64,000 nucleotides of DNA from positions 22,150 through 86,149 of the forward strand of contig MEMB01000003.1 in the NCBI GenBank assembly GCA_001768735.1, read 5' to 3'. Source of the DNA: Alphaproteobacteria bacterium GWF2_58_20 (lineage in GTDB: Bacteria; Pseudomonadota; Alphaproteobacteria; UBA1247). The notes under the pieces are model-generated. The model saw nothing but the letters and a program-made list of their open reading frames with translations. It did no database searches and was not told the origin of the DNA. The number at the start of each line of letters is the position of its first letter. Positions within the stretch are counted from its first letter, which is position 1. Positions 18,308-27,793 of this stretch are shown one piece after another. Position numbers and translations under genes: made by a program.

Positions 18308-20092
18308 ATGAAGCCAACCAAACCGCATCTTGCAACACTGGCCTGCCTTCTGCCCATGGTCTGCGCGCCTTTTGCAGCCCACGCCGAAACCCCGGCAGAA
18401 CCTGCCGTGGAAGAAAGCCAGCCTGCAGCAACGGCCAGGCCGGCGACCCCCGGCACCATCATTCCCCTGCCGCCACCGGATTCCCTGGGATCAACCAAAA
18501 CCGCCACGTCCTTTACGTTTGGCGAATTTGATCTTGGTGAAGAGGCACCAAAGGATTCCCTGACTTTCAACCTGAACAGCCAGTTTGAAAGCAACCACAC
18601 CTCTGGCCCCGGCAAGGCAAGCAGTTTCCTTGACGTAGGCGATTCCTGGCTGCACGACCTTGAAGTGAACGCGCTCAACCATTTTGAAAATGGCTGGCAG
18701 ACCGACCTCAATGCCGCCGTGCGCTATACCAATTCCCGCCGTTATGACCCACGGGAACTTTCCCTCCAGACCTTGCGCCTTGTGGCCTCCAAAGCCGATG
18801 ACACCATCACGGCGGGGGATTATTACGCCACCTTCTCGCAATATTCGCTCAATCGCAGCATCAAGGGCCTGGGCTACCAGCACAATTTTGACGACAACAC
18901 TTATGTGCGCATGGCCGCCGGCACGTTTGACCCGCGTTGGGACCATCTGCTGTCCGACACCGCAGGCGAGACGATCGACCGTTACATCACTGCCATGCGC
19001 GGCCAGACAGGCCGGGAAGATGCCAACATCGGCATGAATCTCGTCTGGGCGGCCGACCGCAACGACGACCCCTCCCGCACCACCCAGGACACCTACCGGC
19101 AGGTTCTTCCCAGCATTGACTGGGAATACAAAATGGAAAGCGGCCTGCGGCTGGATGGCGAACATGCCGTATCCTTCACCCGCCGGCAAACAGCGGCGAC
19201 CCATGTCGAAAAGCACATGACGGGCACGGCCAACCGCGTCAACCTCCAAGGCAGCCTCGGCGCCCTGCGCATTCGCGGTCGCGCTGAACGCGTTGCCCCG
19301 GATTTTGTCAGCATGGGCGGTGGCGCTGCGCTTGACCGCCTGCGTTTCTATGGTCGGGCCGACTACCGCCTCGACAAGACATGGCGGGTTTTTGCAGCCT
19401 ATGACTGGTTCCGCAACAACCTGGAACAGCAGCTGGCGCAAACCACCCGCACGGCCATTCCGGAAATCGGCGTGGACGCGAAGGGCTTGTTTGACCGCCG
19501 CAGCCTGACCTTCTCGACCAGCCTGCGCGAACGCAAGATATGGGAAGGCGCGCCTGTTTCCCAGAAAAACACATCAGACCGCATTTATGTGAGTTTGGGT
19601 GACCGGTTCGATCAGGTCTCCCTGCGCGGCGAGGTGGAAGCCAACCTGAATACGCGCTCGAACAGTGCCACGATGGACAATGACGACCTGCTCTATCGTT
19701 TCACGGTTGATTCCCGCCACAAGATCCTGGACGGAAAATACGACCTGCGCCCCTATTTCAGCATCCAGTGCCAGGACGCCGAAGACCCGACCACCGGTGC
19801 CACCATCCGCACTGACGGGTTCACGTTCGACCTGCAGCTCCTGACGGACAGCGACATGACTTATGGTCTCAATGTCGAAAGCACCAAGACCGATAATGAC
19901 GTGGCCGGATCGGATGACACGCGCACCCGGCGGCTGGCCCTCAATTTCAGCAGTGAACCGGAAATCTTCATGGGCGGCACCCTGCGGGGCGAAGCCGGTT
20001 ATGCCGACTACCGTTTCACCACCACCTCCAAGAACTACCGTGAAAACTATGTCCGGCTGATGCTGGGCATCCCCTTCTCTTTCGGGAACTAA
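18308..20092 (+). CDS. Putative outer-membrane beta-barrel protein
   Basis: A 594-residue protein with a clear signal peptide (cut after AHA near residue 26) followed by a Pro/Ala/Glu-rich linker to about 60. From about 75 onward it shows alternating hydrophobic/polar strands separated by Asp/Arg/Gly-rich turns, and it ends in VRLMLGIPFSFGN, which resembles a C-terminal beta-signal of outer-membrane barrels. No plug or TonB box is obvious. I cannot name a family. It starts a three-gene unit: the next gene begins three bases after its stop, and the third follows after a short gap, suggesting that the three products act together in the envelope. Confidence 0.65.
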   Translation: MKPTKPHLATLACLLPMVCAPFAAHAETPAEPAVEESQPAATARPATPGTIIPLPPPDSLGSTKTATSFTFGEFDLGEEAPKDSLTFNLNSQFESNHTSGPGKASSFLDVGDSWLHDLEVNALNHFENGWQTDLNAAVRYTNSRRYDPRELSLQTLRLVASKADDTITAGDYYATFSQYSLNRSIKGLGYQHNFDDNTYVRMAAGTFDPRWDHLLSDTAGETIDRYITAMRGQTGREDANIGMNLVWAADRNDDPSRTTQDTYRQVLPSIDWEYKMESGLRLDGEHAVSFTRRQTAATHVEKHMTGTANRVNLQGSLGALRIRGRAERVAPDFVSMGGGAALDRLRFYGRADYRLDKTWRVFAAYDWFRNNLEQQLAQTTRTAIPEIGVDAKGLFDRRSLTFSTSLRERKIWEGAPVSQKNTSDRIYVSLGDRFDQVSLRGEVEANLNTRSNSATMDNDDLLYRFTVDSRHKILDGKYDLRPYFSIQCQDAEDPTTGATIRTDGFTFDLQLLTDSDMTYGLNVESTKTDNDVAGSDDTRTRRLALNFSSEPEIFMGGTLRGEAGYADYRFTTTSKNYRENYVRLMLGIPFSFGN

Positions 20093-20095
20093 GCC

Positions 20096-21421
20096 ATGAA
20101 CAAAACCTCCTTTTTCCTTTTCCGTCGCATGACGGCCATTGCCCTTCTCGTCGCCGGAATGTTCCTGGCCCATCCCGCGTCCGCCCAATGGTGGCGCTTT
20201 GGCTCGGATGACACGGAACCGGTTCTCGCCGACCTCCTGTTCAATAACGTGAGCGCCATGCGCGTCGAACGCACGCTGGAAATGACGGAAGCCGATCTCG
20301 ACAACGGCCGCGTCCTTGTACGGGGCCGCGCCGAAGTGGGGCAAGGCACCATTGGACGCATTGAGGCAACCCTTGATGGCGGCACCAGCTGGACGGAAGT
20401 TCCGCTGAACGACAAGGGCCTGTTCGCCTTTGCCTTCCAGCCCGAAAAAGGACACACCTACGCTTTCAGCATCAGGGCCTTGTCCACCATCGGAAAATCC
20501 AGCAACGAAGCGGATCACAGCTTCAACTTCATGCTGACAACCGAAAACGGGCGGGAACTTGCCAAGGACGCCTTCAACGCGCTGATTGAAGCCTACATGA
20601 ACCGTGACCGCAGCAGTTTCATGGCCCTGGTTTCAGATGATTTTTCCGGCAACATCACCGCCCTTGACAATGCCATCAGCGATGATTTCCGCTTCTTCAG
20701 CTCGATCCGCATCACCCCGACCATCCGCAGCGTCAGCGCCGCCGACGGTCGCGCCAACATCTATTTCAGCTTTACCCGCCAGGTGCGTTCCAACCGCACT
20801 GCCCAGCTGCTGCAGGACACGGCCGTGTCTTCGGTGACCCTGGTGAAGGACGGTGAAGGCTACAAGCTCTACGATCTTGCCGCGCCCGTCATTTTCGGCG
20901 TCTCGGATCCAGCCAACATCGCCTCCTACGTCACGGATGAAGCCGTGGGTGACCAGGTTCTGGTCGTGGATGCGGACGGCAATGCCTCCACGGAAACGCA
21001 GGGCCAGGATGTTGCGGACGATGGGGCTTCCTCATCTACCGTGGACGACACCACGCCATCCCTTAATCTCGACGATGCCTATTCCATCCTTTCGGATTCC
21101 ATCACAAACCCGTTCCTGGCCATGGCCTTCGCCGTGGCCAGCCCCGGGATGTCCACCGAATTTTTCTTCGGTTCGGAAGCTGATGCCTATGAGGATCTCG
21201 GTATCGCCAGCATCAGCAGCATCGCCTCCATGTCCGCCAATCCGGCGGGAGATCCCACGACCGTTGTCGAGGATCCGAGCACAATCGTCGGCCGCGTTTA
21301 CGGCCTCAAGCTCGTGGATGGAACCTACGCCCTGATCCGCCTTGCCAACGACAATGGCGGCATTGGCCCATGGGTCTTTGAATGCCGCCACCAGCTCAAC
21401 GGCACCCCGAACTTCAATTGA
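20096..21421 (+). CDS. Exported protein with Ig-like and NTF2-like domains
   Basis: A 441-residue exported protein (signal peptide to about residue 34, ending ASA). Residues about 60-135 look like a beta-sandwich domain (VLVRGRAEVGQGTIGRIEA ... YAFSIRALSTIGKSSN). Residues about 145-265 resemble an NTF2-like fold: a helix AFNALIEAYMNRDRSSFMAL, VSDDFSGN, then paired strands. The arrangement DDFRFFSSIRITPTIRSVSA parallels the C-terminal domain of the next gene. The C-terminal 150 residues are acidic and Ser-rich with low complexity. Function unknown. It is almost certainly co-transcribed with the barrel gene three bases upstream. Confidence 0.6.
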   Translation: MNKTSFFLFRRMTAIALLVAGMFLAHPASAQWWRFGSDDTEPVLADLLFNNVSAMRVERTLEMTEADLDNGRVLVRGRAEVGQGTIGRIEATLDGGTSWTEVPLNDKGLFAFAFQPEKGHTYAFSIRALSTIGKSSNEADHSFNFMLTTENGRELAKDAFNALIEAYMNRDRSSFMALVSDDFSGNITALDNAISDDFRFFSSIRITPTIRSVSAADGRANIYFSFTRQVRSNRTAQLLQDTAVSSVTLVKDGEGYKLYDLAAPVIFGVSDPANIASYVTDEAVGDQVLVVDADGNASTETQGQDVADDGASSSTVDDTTPSLNLDDAYSILSDSITNPFLAMAFAVASPGMSTEFFFGSEADAYEDLGIASISSIASMSANPAGDPTTVVEDPSTIVGRVYGLKLVDGTYALIRLANDNGGIGPWVFECRHQLNGTPNFN

Positions 21422-21504
21422 CATTTTCTGCCCCTTTTCCCTTCCGGCGGGCCACATTCACAGCCCTCCGGAAGGAACAGGCAAAACAAGGAGGCTCTCT
21501 CGCC

Positions 21505-24500
21505 ATGCACCATTTCCCCGTCCGTTCCTGGATGGCCGCCATGGCCATTTTGGCTTGCCTTCCCCTGTCTGTTACGGCAAAAGCCGCCAACTACGAGGAA
21601 ATCGCCGCCCTGCGCGAGCAACTGGCCACGGCAACCCTCGCCGTTGCAGAACTCACCACAAAAGCGGAAAGTCTTCAGCAGAGCCTGGACATTCTTGATC
21701 GCAAAAAGGCAACAAAACCCGACGAGACAAGCCTGTCCTCCCAAAAGGATGCCCTGCAAAAGGAACGTGAAAACATCAACAGCTCCCTGCCAGCCATTGC
21801 GTCCATCCAGAGCAAGATGGATGCCGACAAGGAAGCCGTGCGCGACAGCTACATGGAACTGAAGGGCTATATTGAACGCCTGGATCGCCTGCAAACACAA
21901 AACGTGACAAAAACCATCCTTTCCCTGGCCTTGGAAACTGCGCAGGAAATCAAGGAGGCCATCAACCCATCCGGAAAGCCGGTGGAAATCGTCAAGTGGG
22001 CCGTGGAAAAAGCAGCGGATCCTGTTGTCAAGGCCATTGTCTCCTATGGCGGGCCGGAATATTACACCCGCAAGATGCAGGGCCTTTCCACACAAGCCGC
22101 CAGCGTGACGCCGGAACTCCAGCGCCTGAAAGACCTGGCCAGCCTGTCACTGGACGGATGGCGCAGCTACATGGTGAAGTATGAGGACAAGGCCTTTGAA
22201 GGCAACAACGGCCTGATTCTCGGCAAGGTTCGCGTTTTGCTGGAACAGGCGGAAAAGGCCCGTTGGGTTCTCGTGGACCTTTACAACCAGATGGACCGCG
22301 AAATCAAGGACATGGATGTCGACCAGACCAACCTGAAAGAGCTCTTGGCTGAAATCGACAAACAGCTTGCCGATCTTGACGCCCAAGACAAGACGACAAA
22401 ATCGGACATCTGGAAAAACCTGGCCTCTGAAAAAGAAAAAATCACCCAGGAACTGTCAGACATCAAGGAAAAACTGGCCACGGAAAAACAAAAACTGGCC
22501 AACATCCAGAACAAACTCAAGAGCAAGATCAATCAACAGGACACCTCTCCCATTGAAGATCAGGTTGCCAACTACAAAACCCTGCACAAGCGCTTGACAG
22601 ACAGCATCCCCGGATACCAAGCCCAAGCAGACATGGTTGAGGCAAATCTGGACTCGGCCACGAATGCCTATGCCGCAATCCCCGAGATGAAGCGGGATCA
22701 ACAAAAGGAAATGGATGAGGTCGTGGGCTGGACCCTTGAACACCCGACTTATCCTTATCCGACTGAAGGAATGACCGATAAGACGGCGCTGGAAAACACC
22801 CGCAAGTACCAGGAAAACTGGATGAAAACCCGGGAACGCCACCTGGCTGAAAAACGCACGACAGCAAACCAGATGGATGGTCTTGCCAACAGCCTGGAAG
22901 CGGAAATCAACGCCACCCCCAACGACCCGACATCCGAACACATCCTGCGCAATGCCCTCAGCACGGCTGGCTCAAAGGTTTACACCGCCCTCCAGGAAGC
23001 TTTGCGCGTAGCCTATGAGAACAGCCACGGATTCTCCAACAGCACCACGCAACGGCTGGAAAAACTCAGGGCGGAGATGAAGGCCCTGCTTGACACACCG
23101 TTGCCAGCAAGCCCTTATGCAAAAAGCAAGACCATTGCACAGGAAAACTTGAACCTGTCCAACGACATAGCCTATGTCGCCCAGACAACCATCCTGCATC
23201 TGCGCAATTACGCCCAGAGAGAACTTGCTGCCCTGCAAGAGGAAGGCCGTTTCCTTGATGGCCAGAAAAAAGAGCAGGCCAAAACCCTCGATAAATACCA
23301 GAAGGAAATCGCCAGCCGACAGGAAACATATCGATACGCCGCAAAGACCTTCCTGAATCAGGGCAGCGATTACCTCCGCCGCCTGGAAGACCTGCTGCAG
23401 GCCCGGCAGGCCTATTCTCAGTTTCTTGACAGTGCCAAAAAAGCTGGCATCCTCGAAAAAACAGATGCCAATGGCTACCGCATTTCCCAGGAATGGATCA
23501 ACACAACGGTCAAAAACACCTCCATGACCTGCCCGGCCGTCGACCTGTTGCAGGAAAAGCTTTCTTCCCGCGCCGCCCAATCATCCCGCCTGTTTTCCCA
23601 GATGATGAGCGCTCAAAGGCTATCCAACATCGGGACATCGGGCGCACCTTTGTCCGACTGGGCAAAAACCAACGAATCCGGACTTTATTCCAGTGTCGAA
23701 TCCCTGAACCGGCAACTCGAACAGGCCCGGCATGACCTGGCCCAGATTCCCCAAACGGTCATTCAGGACCCCATCACAACTTTCAGCAACAGCATCAGCA
23801 GCAACAACGCCTTCCTGATAGGCAGTTCTTCGGAACTTTTCACCCAGATGCAGAAAACCTCACGGGAACTCGAGGCCCTCGTCAAGATCGCCATCCTTGA
23901 AGCCGAGCACTACAACAAGGCGGCCCGCATGACAGAAGAAGAACAGAAAAAGATGCGGGATTGGGTGGCGCAACTCAAAAAACGCCAGCAAACCGACTTT
24001 GGCTGTTTTGATTCCGAACATGCCTTCAACAAGAATCTGACCCCCAAGATCGATGAACTTGCCGAACTTGTGAAAAAGCTGGCCAAAAAACCTCTCTATG
24101 TCGATGGCCAAAAAACGATTGCCGACCTTAAAACCCTGCTGACCGACACCCGCAACCTGTTCATCAGTTATGATGACGGTTACAAAAAGGCCGTATCCAG
24201 CCTGAGAACACGCCTGTACGAATTGGAAACTCCCTTCCTGAAAAACGAAAAAGGCTTTTCCCCAGGGGATGTCACCACCATCCGTCAGCACCTCCATGAC
24301 ATCGGGGAAGCCCTGCGCGCCCATGAAATCCGGGTTCTGGATATGCAAAGCCGCCCCGAAAGCATCAGTAACCCACAAATACAGGCCCTCTACCAAAGCT
24401 TCATCACCGCCTATGGCGCCAGTGACCTGCGCGGCATCCTGGCCCTGCTCGGGCCGGACTGGCAGGGAGGCGATGGGTCGGACGCACGCGATGTGGAAGA

Positions 24501-24738
24501 ATACCTGAGCAACTCCTTCCGTGTCTTTGACCGCATCCAGTACAAGATCTCCGGCTTTACAGCCAAAACCCTCGGCGATGGTTCGGCCCAGGTTTCCTAT
24601 TCCGTCAAGATCGCGGGGGAAAACCGGCGCCAGCACCTGACCCATGAGGAGGAAAGCCAGATCGTGGAGCAGGTCGGCCTGGTAGATGGCCAACCGCGCA
24701 TCCTGCGCACCATCTCCGGAAACCAGTGGCTACGCTGA
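21505..24738 (+). CDS. Long exported coiled-coil protein with C-terminal NTF2-like domain
   Basis: A 1077-residue protein. The ATG at 21505 is chosen because AGGAGG lies 10 bases upstream and it is followed directly by a signal peptide (cut after AKA near 25); a longer in-frame reading to 21382 overlaps the previous gene. Residues about 27-960 are almost entirely heptad-like, Lys/Glu/Gln-rich coiled coil broken by short Pro-containing turns. The last 120 residues (QALYQSFITAYGASDLRGIL ... to the end) look NTF2-like, with NSFRVFDRIQYKISGF matching the pattern of the preceding protein. The long rod and exported nature suggest a periplasm-spanning or surface scaffold; no known family is recognised. 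Confidence 0.6.
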   Translation: MHHFPVRSWMAAMAILACLPLSVTAKAANYEEIAALREQLATATLAVAELTTKAESLQQSLDILDRKKATKPDETSLSSQKDALQKERENINSSLPAIASIQSKMDADKEAVRDSYMELKGYIERLDRLQTQNVTKTILSLALETAQEIKEAINPSGKPVEIVKWAVEKAADPVVKAIVSYGGPEYYTRKMQGLSTQAASVTPELQRLKDLASLSLDGWRSYMVKYEDKAFEGNNGLILGKVRVLLEQAEKARWVLVDLYNQMDREIKDMDVDQTNLKELLAEIDKQLADLDAQDKTTKSDIWKNLASEKEKITQELSDIKEKLATEKQKLANIQNKLKSKINQQDTSPIEDQVANYKTLHKRLTDSIPGYQAQADMVEANLDSATNAYAAIPEMKRDQQKEMDEVVGWTLEHPTYPYPTEGMTDKTALENTRKYQENWMKTRERHLAEKRTTANQMDGLANSLEAEINATPNDPTSEHILRNALSTAGSKVYTALQEALRVAYENSHGFSNSTTQRLEKLRAEMKALLDTPLPASPYAKSKTIAQENLNLSNDIAYVAQTTILHLRNYAQRELAALQEEGRFLDGQKKEQAKTLDKYQKEIASRQETYRYAAKTFLNQGSDYLRRLEDLLQARQAYSQFLDSAKKAGILEKTDANGYRISQEWINTTVKNTSMTCPAVDLLQEKLSSRAAQSSRLFSQMMSAQRLSNIGTSGAPLSDWAKTNESGLYSSVESLNRQLEQARHDLAQIPQTVIQDPITTFSNSISSNNAFLIGSSSELFTQMQKTSRELEALVKIAILEAEHYNKAARMTEEEQKKMRDWVAQLKKRQQTDFGCFDSEHAFNKNLTPKIDELAELVKKLAKKPLYVDGQKTIADLKTLLTDTRNLFISYDDGYKKAVSSLRTRLYELETPFLKNEKGFSPGDVTTIRQHLHDIGEALRAHEIRVLDMQSRPESISNPQIQALYQSFITAYGASDLRGILALLGPDWQGGDGSDARDVEEYLSNSFRVFDRIQYKISGFTAKTLGDGSAQVSYSVKIAGENRRQHLTHEEESQIVEQVGLVDGQPRILRTISGNQWLR

Positions 24739-24747
24739 CCAGATTCC

Positions 24748-24912
24748 TAGAGCCTTGAGCGTTTAGATTGAACAATTCCTGTTGATCTTGGGATGAGCCA
24801 GACCGCAAGGCGCAAACCGCGGGGCGATGCGGGCATCGTCCAAGGTTTGCACGCGCGGCGGATGGCCATCAAAAGGCAACAGGGATATTCAAGATGAACG
24901 CTCAAGGCTCTA
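24748..24912. repeat. 165-bp hairpin repeat element, copy 1
   Basis: The ends form an imperfect inverted repeat: TAGAGCCTTGAGCG (24748 on) pairs with CGCTCAAGGCTCTA (to 24912). Inside, CCTGTTG pairs with CAACAGG, GCAAACC with GGTTTGC, and the centre holds CGATGC-GG-GCATCG. The whole can fold into one long stem. A second copy of the same length is at 35371. It lies just after the stop of the coiled-coil gene, before a separate terminator. Confidence 0.75.
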
Positions 24913-24925
24913 AAATCCACCCAAG

Positions 24926-24958
24926 AAAAAACCCGCCGGCTTGCCGGCGGGTTTTTCT
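24926..24958. terminator. Bidirectional terminator between the envelope cluster and cspA
   Basis: AAAAACCCGCCGG, loop CTTG, CCGGCGGGTTTTT form a strong hairpin with A and T tracts on both sides, serving the rightward envelope operon and the leftward cold-shock gene. Confidence 0.85.
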
Positions 24959-24981
24959 TTCATCTTTTGGAAGATGAAATA

Positions 24982-25188
24982 TCAGTCCAGGGTCCTGAGA
25001 TTATTGGCAGCCGGCTTGCCACGCTGCTCGCTCACATCAAAGGAAACCTTCTGGTCTTCACGCAAGCCCTTGAGGCCGGCCTGTTCAACCGCAGAGATGT
25101 GAACAAACACATCCTTGCCGCCATCATCGGGGGTAATGAAACCAAAGCCCTTCTGGGCATTGAACCACTTGACGGTTCCGGTAGCCAT
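24982..25188 (-). CDS. cspA: Cold-shock protein
   Basis: A 68-residue single cold-shock domain: [18 protein letters not shown] carries the RNP1 core KGFGFI, and [14 protein letters not shown] carries RNP2 VFVHI. The length and composition are standard for CspA-type RNA chaperones that bind single-stranded nucleic acid. The start at 25188 is fixed by the family N-terminus; longer in-frame extension is the untranslated leader. A good promoter about 110 bases upstream leaves an approximately 100-base leader, typical of cold-regulated csp mRNAs. Which paralogue it is cannot be told. Confidence 0.9.
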   Translation of the reverse strand: MATGTVKWFNAQKGFGFITPDDGGKDVFVHISAVEQAGLKGLREDQKVSFDVSEQRGKPAANNLRTLD

Positions 25189-25296
25189 CTTGAAACACTC
25201 CATGCTTTGCCTGTAATTATTGTTTGTTGACGTTTGACAGAGCAGACCAGCAAGACAGGCATAAAACTTGCAGTTGTCATGACCAAACCAGGCTTC

Positions 25297-25324
25297 ATTA
25301 TCTCTCACCCCTTATAAAAATCAA
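25297..25324 (-). promoter_or_regulatory. Sigma70-type promoter of cspA
   Basis: On the minus strand TTGATT (25324-25319), 16 bases, then GATAAT (25302-25297). It sits about 110 bases upstream of the cspA start, predicting a leader of about 100 bases. Confidence 0.5.
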
Positions 25325-25494
25325 GTCCCATTATCGGGATTAGAGACAAGAAGATAAAAACCGATGGGAATCATGACGGAAATCCAAGAAAAAACAGCAC
25401 AAACCGTGCAAAGGCCACACGAACCCCAAACAACAGAAACATCTCCGTCTTTACCTCTGGTATTCTGTCCTTAAAATTTCCAGCCCCTGCCCGC

Positions 25495-26067
25495 TTATCC
25501 CATGAAATTCTTGAGAATCTGCCAGGCATGGTTGATCTTCTTGATGTTCTCCTCGGACTGGGGGCTTCCCCCATGACGATCCGGATGATGCTCTTTGACA
25601 AGGGCACGGAACCGGATGCGCAACGCTTCCTTTCCGGGAAAGGCTGTATACCCGAAAACCACAAGGGCATCCCGCACCTCCTTTGGCAGGGCCGCCTGTT
25701 TTCCAAAAACAGGGGCCTCCCCTTCCTGCCCCCCAAGGGAAAAATCGCGCAGGATCTTGTTGCGCCAGATCCTTTCCATTCCCGGGGGAAGATTGTAGGT
25801 CCGTGTAGGCCTGTCCCCAATGGTATCCTTCCGGATATGCTCTTCAATTTCCCCCGGGCTTTTGCCAGAAAAATAATTCCACGCCTCATTGAAGGCCCTG
25901 GCATGCTCACGACAAAACCACTGGTATTCATAAATGCGTTCGGGGGATAGGGGCGCCCGGCATTCTGCCAGTTTCAAGCATCCAGGAACCGCACAGGGCA
26001 TGGGCTTTTCCTGATTCTTTTCCAGAACCTCAAGATGCGGCAGGGGAATCTCTTTTTTATGTCCCAT
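25495..26067 (-). CDS. J-domain protein with N-terminal Cys/His module
   Basis: A 190-residue protein whose C-terminal 65 residues form a J domain with the diagnostic HPD motif (VKEHHPDRHGG, about 160-170) that stimulates DnaK-type chaperones. The N-terminal part has C-x4-C-x5-C and later WFCREHARAFNEAWNYF, a Cys/His pattern that could bind zinc and is usual in alphaproteobacterial members of this group. The middle (YNLPPGMERIWRN) is a conserved linker. It lacks the Gly/Phe and C-terminal substrate domains of true DnaJ, so it is a class III J protein with a specialised client. It stands alone, divergent from the RHH gene. Confidence 0.85.
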   Translation of the reverse strand: MGHKKEIPLPHLEVLEKNQEKPMPCAVPGCLKLAECRAPLSPERIYEYQWFCREHARAFNEAWNYFSGKSPGEIEEHIRKDTIGDRPTRTYNLPPGMERIWRNKILRDFSLGGQEGEAPVFGKQAALPKEVRDALVVFGYTAFPGKEALRIRFRALVKEHHPDRHGGSPQSEENIKKINHAWQILKNFMG

Positions 26068-26256
26068 GGTTCCAAATCACCCTCGATAAAAAATATTATG
26101 TGCGCCAACCATGGCATTTCCGCAAGATTTTCATGATTTTTTTCCGTTCCATGTCTGTGGAACGCCTCACTTTTTTATCCAAGCCCCCCTCATGAAAACA
26201 TAAAATCCAGATCAACATCTTGATCTAGATACAAAAACACAATAATCAATTTTTGG

Positions 26257-26284
26257 TTGTATTTTTTTTAGATTGTTCTATAAA
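26257..26284 (+). promoter_or_regulatory. Sigma70-type promoter of the RHH gene
   Basis: TTGTAT (26257-26262), 16 bases, TATAAA (26279-26284), about 50 bases before the RHH start and inside an AT-rich divergent gap of 264 bases. Confidence 0.5.
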
Positions 26285-26331
26285 TTAAATCGTTCCCCAC
26301 TTGTTCCAAACCATCCGAACGGCAGGAAAGC

Positions 26332-26679
26332 ATGGAAAAAACCGACCTGATTTGCAAAAACATCCGCATTGGCACCCATCGCACCAGCATGCGCCTTGAA
26401 AACGAAATATGGAGCGCCCTTGAGGAAATCGCCCACAGGGAACACTGTAAAATGAACGCCATCTGCGATCTTGTCAACCACAACAGGCCCAGGGAACTGT
26501 CGCTGACGGCTGCCGTCCGTCTTTTCATCATCACCTATTTCCGGAAAGCCGCCACTGAAGAAGGACATTTTCGTGCAGGCCATGGCAAACTGGCCACCCT
26601 TCTCAATACGCCCTCAAATCCATTACCTGCGACAACCCACCCGGAAATCTCCATGCAGGACGGCCCACGCGCCGAATGA
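26332..26679 (+). CDS. Ribbon-helix-helix domain protein
   Basis: A 115-residue protein with an RHH_4-type DNA-binding domain at about 15-85: IGTHRTSMRLENEIWSALEEI contains the strand and first helix, followed by the second helix around MNAICDLVN and a C-terminal LTAAVRLFIITYFRKAA. This group is typical of Alphaproteobacteria and is presumed to be a small dimeric regulator; no target is known. AGGAAAG precedes the ATG. The tail after 90 is Pro/Thr-rich and probably disordered. Confidence 0.8.
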   Translation: MEKTDLICKNIRIGTHRTSMRLENEIWSALEEIAHREHCKMNAICDLVNHNRPRELSLTAAVRLFIITYFRKAATEEGHFRAGHGKLATLLNTPSNPLPATTHPEISMQDGPRAE

Positions 26680-26785
26680 GGGCCTGCCGCACCATCCGGA
26701 ACCAGCAACATCCGGATGCCTGCGCAAACAAAATGGCAAAGTTTTTTTTCCGGCAGAAAGGGAAAAGTTCCCCCTCCCGGAAGGG

Positions 26786-27739
26786 TCAGATCCCTTTTTT
26801 GCCCATATCCAGGAATTTCTTGCGGCGACGTGACAACAGGGTTGCCCCATCTTCACGGGCCAGGATTTCCAGATGGCGGGAAATAGCTGCCCCAACCACG
26901 GAAATGGTTTCTTCCGGATGACGGTGCGCGCCCCCCAGCGGTTCGGCGACAATCTCGTCAATCACACCAAGTTTCAGCAAATCCTGCGCCGTCAGGCGGA
27001 GAGCTTCCGCGGCCTCTGCAGCCTGTGCCGCACTACGCCAGAGAATGGAAGCACACCCTTCCGGTGAAATGACGGAATAGGTGGCATGTTCCAGCATCAG
27101 GACGCGATCGGCCCCGGCAATCGCAATGGCCCCGCCGGATCCACCTTCCCCAATGATGACAGAAATAAAAGGCACCTTGACCCGGAAACAGGTTTCAATG
27201 CTGCGGGCAATGGCTTCCGCCTGCCCTCGCGCTTCTGCATCCACCCCCGGATAAGCACCTGCTGTATCCACAAAACTGACAACCGGCAAGTGAAACTGGT
27301 CTGCCAGATTCATGAGCCGCTGGGCCTTGCGGTATCCTTCCGGACGCGCCATGCCAAAATTGTGCGCAACACGGCTTTCCGTATCATGGCCCTTTTCATG
27401 CCCCATGATGACACAGGAGCGTCCATCAAACCGGGCAAGGCCACCAACAAGGGCCTGATCCTCGGCATAATTGCGATCTCCGGCCAAGGGGATGAAATCG
27501 TCCATCAGCTGGGCGATGTAATCAGAGAAATGCGGACGTTCGCCATGACGGGCGACCTGAACCTTTTGGGCCGCACTCAGGCTGGAATAGGTATCCCGCA
27601 AGAGGCGGTCAACCTTTCCCTGAAGTTTGCCAACCTCATCGGCAATATTGAGGCTGCCATCACTGGACAGGTGCCGCAATTCCTCAATCTTGGATTCAAG
27701 ATCAAGAATGGGTTTTTCAAAATCGAGATAGCTTGTCAT
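26786..27739 (-). CDS. accA: Acetyl-CoA carboxylase carboxyltransferase subunit alpha
   Basis: A 317-residue AccA, normal length. With AccD it transfers the carboxyl group from biotin-AccB to acetyl-CoA, making malonyl-CoA for fatty acid synthesis. The start at 27739 gives the family N-terminus MTSYLDFEKPILDLESKIEE (coiled coil), and the crotonase-like carboxyltransferase core is clear: GRSCVIMGHEKGHDT, FGMARPEGYRKAQRLM, FVDTAGAYPG and GEGGSGGAIAIAGADRVLML. It is the last gene of a leftward operon after xerD and a DUF2125-like gene, a familiar alphaproteobacterial order. Confidence 0.95.
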   Translation of the reverse strand: MTSYLDFEKPILDLESKIEELRHLSSDGSLNIADEVGKLQGKVDRLLRDTYSSLSAAQKVQVARHGERPHFSDYIAQLMDDFIPLAGDRNYAEDQALVGGLARFDGRSCVIMGHEKGHDTESRVAHNFGMARPEGYRKAQRLMNLADQFHLPVVSFVDTAGAYPGVDAEARGQAEAIARSIETCFRVKVPFISVIIGEGGSGGAIAIAGADRVLMLEHATYSVISPEGCASILWRSAAQAAEAAEALRLTAQDLLKLGVIDEIVAEPLGGAHRHPEETISVVGAAISRHLEILAREDGATLLSRRRKKFLDMGKKGI

Positions 27740-27793
27740 GCAAACTCCATGCGCTTCAATCTGGCTTCCCTCTACCACACCCGCAACAAAATG

